DNA of 45,838 nt from contig JNEU01000950.1 in the NCBI GenBank assembly GCA_000697475.1, positions 1 to 45,838 of the forward strand, written 5' to 3'. The notes under the pieces are model-generated. The model was not told the DNA's origin and ran no database searches. It was given only the letters and a program-made list of their open reading frames with translations. This document shows, in pieces, positions 1 through 10,873 of the stretch. The number at the start of each line of letters is the position of its first letter. The stretch's first letter is position 1. The DNA comes from Lichtheimia corymbifera B2541 (taxonomy: Eukaryota > Mucoromycota > Mucoromycetes > Mucorales > Lichtheimiaceae). The translations under genes and the position numbers were made by a program.

Positions 1-751
1 ATGTTAATAAACCCATAGTAATGATACCCAACAACCCTGCTTGTTACGGAAGCTTGATCCATTGTAAGCTTAAATCATTACGGCTATGTAAGAAAGATGA
101 TGAGCTCTGTGGCACAAGTACATACATCATAATGCTTACCTATGACAACGGCCCTATCAGCATGATCCACCTTGTATGTATAGCCTTATATAAGAACGAA
201 CCCTAGAGGCAAACAATACCATCCATCCATCCTGCCTTCGACCAGTGGTCCCTTTCCGGATCAATTAAGTATTAACGCCTCTTTATAAGATGATGATCCA
301 CATTGCGATGGTACGTATCCTTTCTCATGCTAATATAATGACAGCTTCCAGTTAGGAATTCTTGTGGCTTCTCCCCCCAGGTGGCACGTGACCCATAGAC
401 TTGTAGCAACCACTGCCTTCTATAATTACACGAGATGCCATGTGGCCATGTGGATTGCAATAATGTATTTCTTCACTGTATCTTATGATGACGGGGTCTG
501 TATTAGTAACAATGAACCTGAAAGTGGCATTGTCTCATTGTATGCAGCACTCCGTTTTATTATAGCCGATAGCAGCATGCGAACCCATTATATTGTATAT
601 GTGATCTACAGCTGACAGCCTATTTGAATGGTGTATACAAGTTGAATTCTCTAGATGTAAAGGTATCTGTGTGGCAAGCAGCGTGCCTGGCATCAATAAG
701 TGCGACGCGCGATTTTTTTAGGTGCCGCGGGTTGGTTCTGTTTGCAACATC
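1..751. other. Gene-poor 5' flank
   Basis: No open frame here has recognisable protein similarity, and no tRNA or repeat was found. The short open frames overlap on both strands and have no coding character. The end nearest position 752 is presumably the promoter of the SANT-domain gene. A T-run ending in TTAG just before 721 looks like a splice acceptor, so a 5' UTR intron is possible but unsupported. Confidence 0.5.
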
Positions 752-3023
752 ATGACACGCGCCAAAAAGCAATCGACACCAGAAGAGGACAGGCTCTCAT
801 CGCAATTCTACAAGGAAGGTACTGCATTCACTGATCTGACAACCGATTCCAAGTATATACCTTACTCACAACTTGTCTTTTGTATAGAATCATCCAAAAG
901 TCGTCAATCGACCGCCTGCATTCCGTGGAGCCAGGCAATGGTTCCTGATTGCATCCAAATCCGTCCCATTTTGGCAAGTAGATGGACTCATTCGATCCTG
1001 GACATGGCCATGCTCATACGCACTTTATAGAACAAACTGAGGAATATCAAGCAAGTCAATAAGGAGAAGGCTGCCGAGGATGATGAAGCGTGGAAACTTT
1101 CTAGTATGGAGGGGTAGGTATCGCTATTGGCAGCTGCCCGCTTCTGCGTCGGGTTGTTCTATGTACTCATGCCATACATGCCTCGTTTTCACTGACATGT
1201 GACCTAATGTTTATTATTTGTTTTGTCTTGTAGTGAAGAGATCGATACGGTGCGCAAGGAAAACGTTTTCAGTGAAGAGGTTACCGATGCCGATATGGAC
1301 ATTATCCAGAAACGTGTCGCGCTGCAACAACGTCAGTTTGCTGAATTCGAGAAGCGAGACAAGGCACGCAAATACCAAAAGATCAAGGCCATCTACGATT
1401 ACCTCACGTTTGAAGAAGTTGATGAGATGCTGAATGATTGCTCCAATGACGAGGTATTATACGAATGCGTGGATATCAATGCACGGAATTCTCACTCATA
1501 TGCATGTCTACCCTATAGGAAGAAGTGATTGTACGCTTGACGCAGCCAGCTTATTTGTTACAAATCCGAAAGACTGTCGCCACCAAACATGCTCCAGAAG
1601 TAGAAAGTCAACGTGAGTGAATTGGGCTTCTTTTTTCTTATGGATCTGGTGCTTACATTATCATCCTCATAATAGACAACATGATGACTCCCGAACAGCA
1701 AGCTGCTTATCAACAACTTCTCAAGAAACGGTCCGAGACTTTGAGAAAGACAACCAATGATACGGCTAAGAGGTAAGTCTACCACCTACATGACAACAAT
1801 GTTCAACATGCTAATCGTTATTCTCTTTTAGACAATATCGCATGGGTGGTCGTTTGGCTTTGGATGATGCTGTGAAGCAACTACGAGACAACAAGGTGGA
1901 TCCATCAAAGGCGTTTGAAGGGTGGTCGCAAGCACGTATCCGAGCCTATCAGATGATCGATCAAAATCCCAACAGCTACTATTATCGCTTCAATGCACCA
2001 GGTGAAGAACAACGAAAGGGTCAATGGTCACCTGAAGAACGCAAGTTGTTCTACAAACGTCTTGAGGAAGTCGGTGCCAATGGACAATGGGGTATCTTTG
2101 CTATGAAAATTCCTGGTCGTGTCGGCTATCAATGCTCCAACTTTTATCGCTTGCTTGTGGAGACTGGCGAGATCAATGATCCCAACTACGTTCTTGATGA
2201 GAAGGGCAAAGCACATTATCTTTTCGACAAAAAGACAGCAAATGGTCAGGTGGAAAAGACATTCCGTACACACAGCAAACATGGTACGGGTCGTGCTTCG
2301 GGTATCCCATCGTCTTCATCAGTTGGCAGCACACGCTCTACACGCAGTCGAAAGTCACCAGCAGCTGATAAGAAAGCATCCAAAAAGAGAAAAAGACGCA
2401 CTCGTGGATGGGATAGCGATGATGACGATGAATCTTCTGATGGCTTTGAGGATTATAATGACAATTCAGGCGCTTACACATTACGGACATCGCGTGTTAC
2501 ACGTGCTCGAGTGGCTGCAGGAGAAGTACGATCAACAAGGGCATCTGCGTCTGCAACTGCTAGCAACGACGACGATCAAGACGAGCTTGAGGAGAGTGAG
2601 GAGGAAGTGGATGATAACCCTCTTCCCGGTTTCATTGACCCCATCACCTTGGATGAAGTTGTCAAACCAGCAATCTCGAAATACGGTCATGTTATGGGGT
2701 AATTTGAGAATGATAGCGCTGGATCTTACGCATCAAGCTCATCATCGACCATCAAATAGGTACGAAAGCTGGGTACGCTGTCTCACAAATTGGGAAGGCA
2801 AGAAGAACATTTGTCCACTGACCAAGAACCCATTGACGAAGCGAGATTTGGGTATGTTGAAACATCAAAGGCATTGATAAGACAGATGGATTAACATGAA
2901 TATTCCATAGTTATCTTGACATGGGAAAACATTGACGAATACAAGTATGAAAAAGCTGAAACTCTCTCATTTCCAAATGACTAATCTAACCTTGTTACTA
3001 GGGACCAAATCATCAACATGTAA
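752..3023 (+). CDS. SANT/Myb-like nuclear protein with U-box-like C-terminus
   Basis: Predicted 550 aa protein from ten exons: 752-818, 901-977, 1031-1113, 1234-1453, 1519-1612, 1676-1772, 1832-2698, 2760-2851, 2911-2944, 3002-3023. All junctions are GT-AG and the spliced frame is continuous to TAA. The N-terminal third is charged and helical (ARGARQWFLIAS, then KNIKQ- and EEVDEML-type stretches). Around residues 275-325 a SANT/Myb-like module starts GQWSPEERKLFYKRLEEVG and ends with a conserved IPGRVGYQCSNFYR. The middle is basic, Ser-rich and acidic, typical of nuclear proteins. The last 70 residues (PITLDEVVKPAISKYGHVMG, then CPLTKNPLTKRDL) resemble a U-box/RING-fold substrate module such as those of Prp19 or UBE4. 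I infer a chromatin or ubiquitin-linked nuclear role. No exact orthologue is named. The ATG was chosen because it opens a good N-terminus and fixes the phase of exon 2. Confidence 0.82.
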
Positions 3024-3352
3024 ATAAATCGAGTACCAGAAGTACAGCCACAAACAACCAGCATCCCAATCGGCCCATTGGAACCCCACAAAGAACACAT
3101 TAGATTGCTATTTTATTGATAATTGCATACATATAACTAAATCAGATACACTTTGCTTCTTTCCATTGATGCGGCCAGTAATATTACAACGAAGGATCGG
3201 GATAAAAGAGATATAAGGAAAAGACTTTTTTCAAACAAAGAGGTGGAAAATCACGAGACATACATATATACAAGAGGGTGGGAAATGTGGCAGTAATTGG
3301 CATGAGAGGATGATGAGTGGATCAAGGTATGGGGACAATGTAAGAATAGAGT
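3024..3352. other. Convergent 3' spacer
   Basis: This stretch separates two genes that end towards each other. It is AT-rich with several TATATA and AATAAA-like stretches, as expected of two 3' UTRs. No coding frame was seen. Confidence 0.5.
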
Positions 3353-4820
3353 TTAAAACAGGTTATCATATGAAATGTAGTGAGAAATATTGTAGTCGTC
3401 TTGCTCCAACTTGAACCATGGCTCTTCAAGCTGAGTGGTGTCGGATAAAGGTGGAGGCGGCGGGATGTATGGATTGCTAAGCATCAAGCATGGATCAATC
3501 AAGGCATTAGCTGTCAGCAAATCAGGAACGATGTTGGGGTGTTGTAACACAAGATCCTCGTCAAGTGACGATTCGGTTGCTGAAGGTGAATAAGCTACTT
3601 GCTGAGATTGATGAGGAGCTGTTGTTTCCATAGGTGGAGGTGTGGATGGTTGCATTGATGGTGTTGATGATGCTGTAGAAGGTGGCAATACTGACATTGT
3701 ATCAATAGATGGTGAAGGAGGACTGGTGCTTCGACGACGAGGTTGAAAGGCAGGCATAAACTTGGTGCGATACATATCCATGGCACGTTGTAATAAAGTC
3801 TTTTTGTTGGCCAAAAAACGTGGATTTAACCATGCCAACTTCCATCCAAGCTCATTGCATATGCTTTCTTCAATGTAACGTTGAGGATCACTATGGGTCG
3901 AAGATGCAGCACGAGGAAACACCGTATTGGCTTGTCGAAAATCAAGGGGAATGTTATCCAGGGATACACCATCAACGTTAATCTTGATACGTATGCGATT
4001 GTTGGTCTCATCCATAATGATAAGAGTCTTTGGTGAATGTGCAGACTTGACTGTAGCAGCTGCAAGTGATGTAGGGAAAACACAATGATCCTCTTCTTCC
4101 TCCTCAGCTTCGGATGCAGATGGTGTAGGTGGTGCCTCTTGCTGTGATTGCTGCTGTTTACGCTTTCGCAAAGTGCCATTGAGCAATTTGGCCTGTCGAG
4201 CTACACGGCGTGACCGCATACTTGGTGTTCGATTGCGATATGAATCAACGGCACGCTGAATGAGGCCACGCTTTCCTGCAATCTCGGACTTGTTCAACCA
4301 TGCCAGCTTCCATCCAAGGCGATTACATTCGGTTTCATAGTTCCACCGATTACCACGATAAGTATCTTTGGGAAGATTGGCGCGTGGATAGACCTATGTA
4401 TTATAAAAAATGTAAGTGATCACCTTTTACCTAGCATATGAATGGGATGCTTACACAGTTGTCAAGTTTGAAATTCTCATCCAAGGAGTCAAGGGAGACA
4501 TTTTGGATATCAGTGCGAATTGAATATTTTTTGACAACGCGGTTATGAGAGTAGACAAAAGATACCCATTCAATGCCATCGCGAATTTCGACCACAGGCT
4601 CACTACGGCTGGCATTATTACATTTTGTGGTTGTACGTGGCCTTGAAGCAGGTCGTGGGTTGTACTCTTCATCCTCTCGTTGTTCGAGCTTCCTCTTCTT
4701 GACGCGACGAATGGTTTGCTCAATCATGGCAATTTGCTCTGCACTCAAATCCTCTAGAGCTTGTTCAGCCTTATCCGGTGCATGAAGAAGATCATTCAAT
4801 GTGAGAGATATGTCATCCAT
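3353..4820 (-). CDS. DUF8032-like protein with duplicated domain
   Basis: Predicted 468 aa protein in two exons (4820-4455 and 4393-3353, minus strand) joined in phase 0 by a GTAAGC...ATAG intron. The start is the ATG giving MDDISLTLNDLL; the upstream in-frame extension is 5' UTR-like. Residues about 80-190 match the pattern I recall for the fungal DUF8032 family (WVSFVYSHNRVVKKYSIRTD, then CVYPRANLP, YRGNRW, CNRLGWKLAWLN, RGLIQRAVDSYRNR). A second diverged copy follows at about 245-355, with the same ending (CNELGWKLAWLN ... LLQRAMDMYRTK). The region between is basic and Glu-rich. The C-terminus is Pro/Ser-rich and ends in an acidic stretch that could act in transcriptional activation. Function is unknown. 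A nuclear regulatory role is inferred only from composition. Confidence 0.8.
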
Positions 4821-6226
4821 TGTTGTATCGGCTGAAGGTTCAAAGGAAATGAAAGTGATAGAAGAGAAAACGGAAAAAAAGTAGGCTCGAGCAAAAAGAT
4901 TTCCCCCATAATTAAAGGCAAGAAGGCTTGTGTAACACGTACCATCCGAACACCTTCTCAATCTTCTCTTTCAGTCAAGTTTTCAACAGCTGAAGCCGTG
5001 AAAGGCTAACACCGTCTGAAGTTGAGCTTCATCGAGATCAGTTGTGGAATCCTTGGATGATCCCTGCTGTAAGGATGACTCCTTCAATGTCTTACCCTTG
5101 GCTCCTGCTGTAGATGATGATACTACATCATGCGCAAGCACCGAGATTGTTGACTTGCTTGTAAACGTTTGCCATTGCAGCCCCCAAGTACTACATCCGC
5201 TTATGCACCTCAACGTTCAGCGTATATTGTTTTTTTGTTGCATCATTATGGACGGCCCCAATGGTGGCGTCTCATCCAGCTTCGTGTAACATATGCAAAT
5301 CATGATAAAGATGATGTTGTCGGATTCAGGTATCGTCAATGCTGATCCCAATATATACGTTTATCGTGCTATTCACATACGTGGGCAAGTGTGTCTACAA
5401 GAGATGTTGTAAGTCTATGAGAGCATTTCCTTGCGAAATATTCAACATATACCATTTAATGTACCCAGTCGTCTCATGATGTATCTATATTTGTTATCTG
5501 ATCGAGCGGTGTTTTACTAACGTTTTTCATCCTTCGTGAAAAATTTAGACTTCTTTCCATGGATAGTATGTAGTCGATGATGCGATTGATCACTTTTCTC
5601 TCTTGTCGCCGCTTTCTCTTTCTCTTCTTTTCTTAAGATGGCATGGCATGTCTCGTAACATGATCTTGTACTCATCCGCATTAACTGGTCGATTTTGCCA
5701 TGAAAGGAATGTCACACACAGTGGTGCATAATCCAGCAAAATGCTGGGTCTGTACCAAAACGAGACAAAAATCTGATAAATGATTCCATTTATTTCTATT
5801 CTCACCCCCCACACACGCAAACATTGGGCACATCAAAGCCCCCAGGCAAAGAACAGATCTCATCTTGCATCCAGGTGATAATAATGATCATTCACGGATT
5901 ATCTGTAACAGCTGTATATGCCCAATCAAGACATACAACCCAAGACAGCAGGTGCGTGGTGCATCTCGTATTACCTTAGTTTTACAATCATCTGATCTTG
6001 ATCAAGATTAATGGTCTTAGCAATACCTACAATGGTAACACGCTGGCTCGATTACAAGTACAATAAGGCGTTATTTGTGCTTTGTAGGATGGTAGCGAAG
6101 GATAAACTAACACATGCCCGTCGGCAAATCGCAGCTGGATATCTGACAAAGTACCCGCTACGATATGCTGAGAAGTATAGCACTATGATGACTACTCCGA
6201 TTTAGTGCCTATGATATATCCTTTTC
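4821..6226. other. Intergenic region without a supported gene
   Basis: The first 150 bases upstream of 4820 should hold the promoter of the DUF8032-like gene. A 76-codon minus-strand frame at 4983-5213 has a mildly coding-like Ser/Gln-rich sequence, but no start or splice partner could be found. CT-rich and CA-rich stretches occur near 5600 and 5800. No RNA gene was recognised. Confidence 0.45.
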
Positions 6227-7094
6227 TCATCGAATAATATTCAGCCGACATAGCGTATATGACGCGATCGACAGACGCATTTTTGCCACGTGTGTCACCA
6301 AATACGGGAAAATCTTTGTACAAAGCAATATCTTGATGCTTTTGTCAGCATCATCATTTAAGGCGTATTCAGGTCCAATATCAATGATAGTAGCATGATG
6401 TGCCGTATGTCGGTTGTCGGTCTTAGATGCCTTAATTGCATGTCCCAAATTTACGTATCCTTGGATGTATGAAAACTGAGACAATAGAATCCAAAGATCG
6501 CCTGTATAATCATCCAGCCGATCTGATTAGATCGACATTCACAGTGTTATCACTGATACAAGAAGGGTTGGATATTCGGATCTCATCATTTACTACCAAG
6601 ATCGTGTAACAGTGCATAGGCTTCTTTATTTTATTAGTATCACGTGAAGTAGCATTCAGCTGATAAAAACAATATGGATTCTTGAAAGTGTAAGGGACAA
6701 TGGGATGGCGCATAATGCGTGGTGGTTGTGGTTGTGGTGGCACGTGTTCATTTTCATTTTCTCCTTGTTCAGTTTCACTCCACACGTCCCCCAAACAACA
6801 ATGGAGCATGAGGCCGCTGACGAACAACTCGTATGTCGCATTGGGAGTCGACAGGAAGGATAACTTATATTCGCCTTTAGCAATTGAAGGCTGCCATTTG
6901 GCGAACCGTGGACCAAATCGCTCGGGCAGAAGGTATTCATTCACTCGCATACGATCATGTAAAGTGTCGACATTAACAGCTCTTGAATCGCGTTTATAAT
7001 AGCTGAAAAGATGGGGAAGACGGTATCCCAAGGCTTCGTATCGTCGCTCGCTGATATTGTATACGCTCAAGCAGGTAATGAGGATGATGGTTGA
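6227..7094 (-). CDS. Hypothetical spliced protein, 5' end unresolved
   Basis: Two coding-like blocks on the minus strand join cleanly. The frame runs from about 7094 to 6554, and a 52-base GTGATA...ACAG intron (6502-6553) links it to 6501-6227, giving about 270 residues ending at TGA. I do not recognise the protein. The first residues (TIILITCLSV) are hydrophobic like a signal peptide. The middle has a beta-rich stretch (KGEYKLSFLS, YELFVSG) loosely reminiscent of PA14-type folds, then several Cys and His. The C-terminal exon contains HHATIIDIG and a DDAD segment. An in-frame TAG lies just upstream of 7094 and no in-frame ATG was found, so the first exon is missing or the gene is decayed. Candidate upstream ATGs lie near 7200-7240. 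It sits alone between two minus-strand genes. Confidence 0.45.
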
Positions 7095-7757
7095 CTAGGC
7101 ATCGATCTGACAGTAGCATACAGTGACCATGGCAACCGATTTGGAAATGTTTGCAAAGTAAGCTATCTATGGGATCTCGAATCTAACGCGTACTCATCAC
7201 TGAAATCCATTATTGATAGGCATGGTAGACGAAGTACCATATCCATGGATGATGTCAAGGTAATAAAAGGGGGAGGAGATGCTGTTATGGTCTCTTTGTA
7301 TCTAATGTGTGTTGGTTAGCTGTGTGCCCGTCGTAATGATAGCTTGGTAAGAATCGGAAATGCTCTTCACCCACCATTCAACTCAAGCGCTCACATATCG
7401 AATAGCATGAATTGATTACTGAGGCAGCCCAGAAGATTTCAAGAAAGAAATGAAGGATCGATTTCTCTATGTACAAAATATATGCCCTTTTTACAAACCA
7501 AGGTTCCGTAAATGATGTGGGGATTGAGATAAGTGGGTTCCTTATTGAGAAGAGCAAATCGATGTCAACAACACGGGGAGTGATTTCAAGTAATGTGCTT
7601 AAGATATACAGGATTGGATCTTTATATGTAAAAGCAGAAGAATAGGTGTAGATATATAAAGTAAGGGGTGTGGTATGAATATACAAGGGTAGACGATGAT
7701 GATTATGATGATGATGAATAAATATAGCATAATGCAAGAGAAATAAAGATGGGTGAC
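7095..7757. other. 3' flank of the spartin-like gene and spacer
   Basis: The part from 7378 to 7757 is AT- and TATA-rich and lies directly after the stop of the minus-strand spartin-like gene, so it is probably its 3' UTR. A 119-codon minus-strand open frame here has a His/Ile/Tyr-rich composition produced by simple TA/CA sequence and is not considered a gene. 7095-7320 may contain the missing first exon of the preceding hypothetical gene. Confidence 0.45.
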
Positions 7758-9313
7758 TTATACCATGATAACTGCTGGAGTATCCTTTTCATCCTTGGTG
7801 TCATGGTTGTCTTGTGAAGAATGATCGAGAGGATGCACGGGCGAGGTAACTGGCAATGCATCATCATCCTCACTTGGGTCATAGCTAAATATCATGGAAC
7901 GGAACGATTCACATTGCTCTTCTTCTTCGTGTGCAAATTCATCATCATAAGCAGAGTCGACACCTGTTGAGTCGTGCTTGTTGGAAGGAGCGGGAGGAGG
8001 AGCCAATGCGCGTGGTGGAGAAGGACCAACAAATACTTGACGAGCGACACCACGGCTATCAAAGTACACCAATACATCGGCCACTTCATCACCACCCGAT
8101 CCCATGGCCTTTTCAGCAAGGTAACCAGCATCTTGGCCATATCGTTTGTAAATCATGTCGACGACACCATCACGTGAAGACGCCAACACAGTACCCGTAG
8201 CCATGGCTAAGCCAGCTACGACATTATGTGCGGCATGGAATAGGGATACACCCAGATGACGTGTTGCATTTTGGACCGGGTCTCTTTGGTGCATTTGCGT
8301 GTCACTGTACATTGTGTTGATGCCTGAAGCTGCAGCTGTGGTTGCTTTGCTGATAAGGTCACCGGCACCTTGAATAATAAAATGTTTGATTTAATAAGGC
8401 GATTTCTTTATACACTTGCTGATGATAACTTACCTTTAAGAAGAGTGCGGTTGACATTATAGAATGTATCAATATATTGTCGATCAGTCTGTGAAAGGCG
8501 TAATGTTTTCTCTGCTGGCTCGATAGTACTGCTCATTTTCTTGCTTTGTCTAGAATCATCGTTAGTTTATATGAAAAGGGTTGTCATTGTCACACACACA
8601 CACTTACACTTGGATGCCACGTGCTAGTGCTCTTCCGGCAACAATGATTGAATAGGCAAGCCAGTCTGATCCAGCCACCAATGCGTCACCCGTGCGATAC
8701 ATGAGCTTCACTCTGCGGCTTCCAGGCTACATCACTCTCATTAGTTTCAATTACAAGTGGATCATATAACCATACATACCGAAAAGTCAGCATTCTCCAT
8801 GAATACGGGTCGCTTGGGATCATCATTTTCTTGTTCTTCAAGCACCACGTTTCTTGCAATCACCTCTGTTACTTTGCAAGAGATGGGATTCATCATGGCG
8901 AGTGCGTTGCGTAGTCGATGACGGTTTTCGTATTTGATAAAGTACGTGAGAAAATCCTGCAAGGACGAGAATGCATCAGGATCCGAGGCACTGGAAAGTT
9001 AGAATTAACAACTTGATCTTGCATATCATGTTTAACCTTGGTGTCATCATTACCTGCAATCCAATCTCCAACGACCTCCTTGTGCACGATCAAAGACAAG
9101 CATTGTATCCGTTTGGAGCCACGCGTTCGATTGAGGTGTCAAGGTGATAGAGGCAGCTTCTTGGCCATAGTAGGTGACAAAGCGTAGGATGATCTGGTGC
9201 TTTTTATCCGAGTAAACGACAACGTGGCCATCGCCCACGTGCTGGATTTCACCATTTTCAAAGATGGATAAAGAAACACGGTCGATAGTATTCAGATGCA
9301 TCAATTGGGTCAT
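7758..9313 (-). CDS. Senescence/spartin domain protein
   Basis: Predicted 438 aa in five exons (9313-9054, 8990-8780, 8726-8608, 8549-8434, 8368-7758), all GT-AG and in frame. The N-terminal 100 residues form a PH-like region (VSLSIFENGEIQHVG, TPQSNAWLQTD, WRLDC), as in plant senescence and animal spartin proteins. From about residue 165 the senescence-domain signature appears: GSDWLAYSIIVAGRALARGI, then GAGDLISKATTAAASGIN, then HNVVAGLAMATGTVLASSRDG, rich in small residues and amphipathic. The C-terminal 100 residues are disordered, with Pro-rich and Glu/Asp-rich blocks. Family members act on lipid droplets and endosomes; a lipid-droplet role here is inferred from family. The start is the first in-frame ATG (MTQLMHLNTIDRV); codons upstream lack ATG. 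The YVH1 stop lies only 150 bases upstream, so its promoter must be short. Confidence 0.88.
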
Positions 9314-9463
9314 TGTTAATAATGAAAGAGATAAAAGAAGAATGAGACTTGTCAAAAGGAAGGAGGGGGTGTATTATAAAGGAACAATGAAATCGGTACA
9401 TAAGAAATTCTTGGATAGGTGACACAAGAGGTGATATTGTAATAAGATTTGCACCGAGATTGG

Positions 9464-10648
9464 TCAAGGCCTGCTTGATGATGTCGGTAATTGATTCCTC
9501 ATCTCATCCACTTGTTTCCGATGGAGCATGAAAGCTGGCGTGATCCATCGTCCACAAGAACACTGGGCACCAGCCCAATTGTATTGTCCTAACTTTGACA
9601 TACATTTTGGGCAATCGATACGTCCTTCCACTTCACCATCCAGCAAATTCCCCATCCATTCCATAGGCTCAATAAAGTAGGAGGAACATTGCATTCTCGA
9701 GGCTGCCAGTGAAGCCAATAACGGATTGAGTGGTTGATTGGTGGCCATAGTTGCTGTAGGTGCGCTGGTAACATTGAGCTCTCCATTGCGTTTGGTATAT
9801 GAAAAGGCCAATTGACCCTTGCCTGGGGCGTGCTCTAGAACGTGCTCCACCTCTACTAGTCTGCGTCTATTATAATTTCACATGGGTTTAGTCTCTCTGC
9901 TCTCGAGCCACATGATACACGTGGCATTACACAAAGGCACACACATACCGGCATTTCTTGCATCGGATTGATTTCTGGGATGTTGTCGATCGGTGTACTT
10001 CAGGATCGGGTGTCAGTGCCAAGTTGCTAATGTAACCGGTTTCTGGTGATACACATTTTTAGTCATTTGCCAAGATACATCATCATTTGATCAATTACCT
10101 TGCTGTTCTTTGGCATTGCTATCCACCAAGAAACGTCGATATGCAGAGTGTTTAGGATCGACATCGTATTCCAATGTATGATATAACTCCAATTGATCAA
10201 GGAATCCATCGTTGGGAGCAACAAAGGCACGTCGATCACGAATCATATCAAGTGTCTTTTGTACATCCAGTTTGCCCTTTCGCATCATGTAAGCTGCCAC
10301 AATGGTTGTGCTGCGAGATACACCAGCTTCACAATGTACAAGCACCCGTTGCTTTGCCGCTCGTGCTTCGTCAATAAACTCGAACGTCTCGTTGAAGTAC
10401 TGGATCAAGTTCTCTTCCTCAACGTCCAGTACGTTAATGATCTATCGGCTTCATGTAAGTCTATATTCCATGTTAAGGCTAGGCCATGTGTGTACCTTGT
10501 AGGTGATTGAGTCGTGAATGGCTTCAAAGTTCCCCAAAGAGACCACATGGGTAATTTGACTTTGCTGGAGATTCTCGAGTGACGCTCCGGCTGAACTGCT
10601 CCCAAGGAATAGCCGAGGAATGATTTCGTGCATGCTGCCGTTCGTCAT
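9464..10648 (-). CDS. YVH1: Yvh1/DUSP12 dual-specificity phosphatase
   Basis: Predicted 330 aa in four exons (10648-10496, 10441-10099, 10042-9949, 9866-9464). The N-terminal half is a dual-specificity phosphatase: HEIIPRLFLGSS, the general-acid loop at Asp57 (INVLDVEEENL), and the catalytic P-loop HCEAGVSRS with nucleophile Cys88 and Arg94. The C-terminal part carries paired cysteines (CKKC near residue 195, then CPKC and CSC near the end) followed by WITPAFMLHRKQVDEMR. That is the zinc-binding domain characteristic of Yvh1/DUSP12. In yeast, Yvh1 releases Mrt4 from pre-60S ribosomes, mainly through the zinc domain, and affects sporulation and growth. The same job is inferred here. Length agrees with family members of 300-370 residues. 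All catalytic residues are present. Confidence 0.95.
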
Positions 10649-10873
10649 TTGCAAGGAAAGAAGGAGTTGGGGCTGTCAAGGAACAAAAAGAAAGAACAGC
10701 GGACATGTGGCTTTGATATCCCGTTGCACTGCATGAAGAATCACGGTACATGTAATTACCCGCTGCTGCTGACCACAATTAATGCAATATTGTATGTAAT
10801 AGCCATTGTAGTTTAATAAAGGAGATATTATAATTACTATTCTAAGAGACAAAATGGTATATATATAAAGACA

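Noticed and set aside
4983..5213. 76-codon minus-strand frame upstream of the DUF8032-like gene
   Set aside because: It starts within a non-coding-looking stretch and could not be joined to any exon; overlapping plus-strand frame is equally open.
7378..7737. 119-codon minus-strand open frame
   Set aside because: The composition comes from TA/CA-rich simple sequence, it lies immediately after the spartin-like stop, and it has no recognisable similarity. Treated as 3' UTR.
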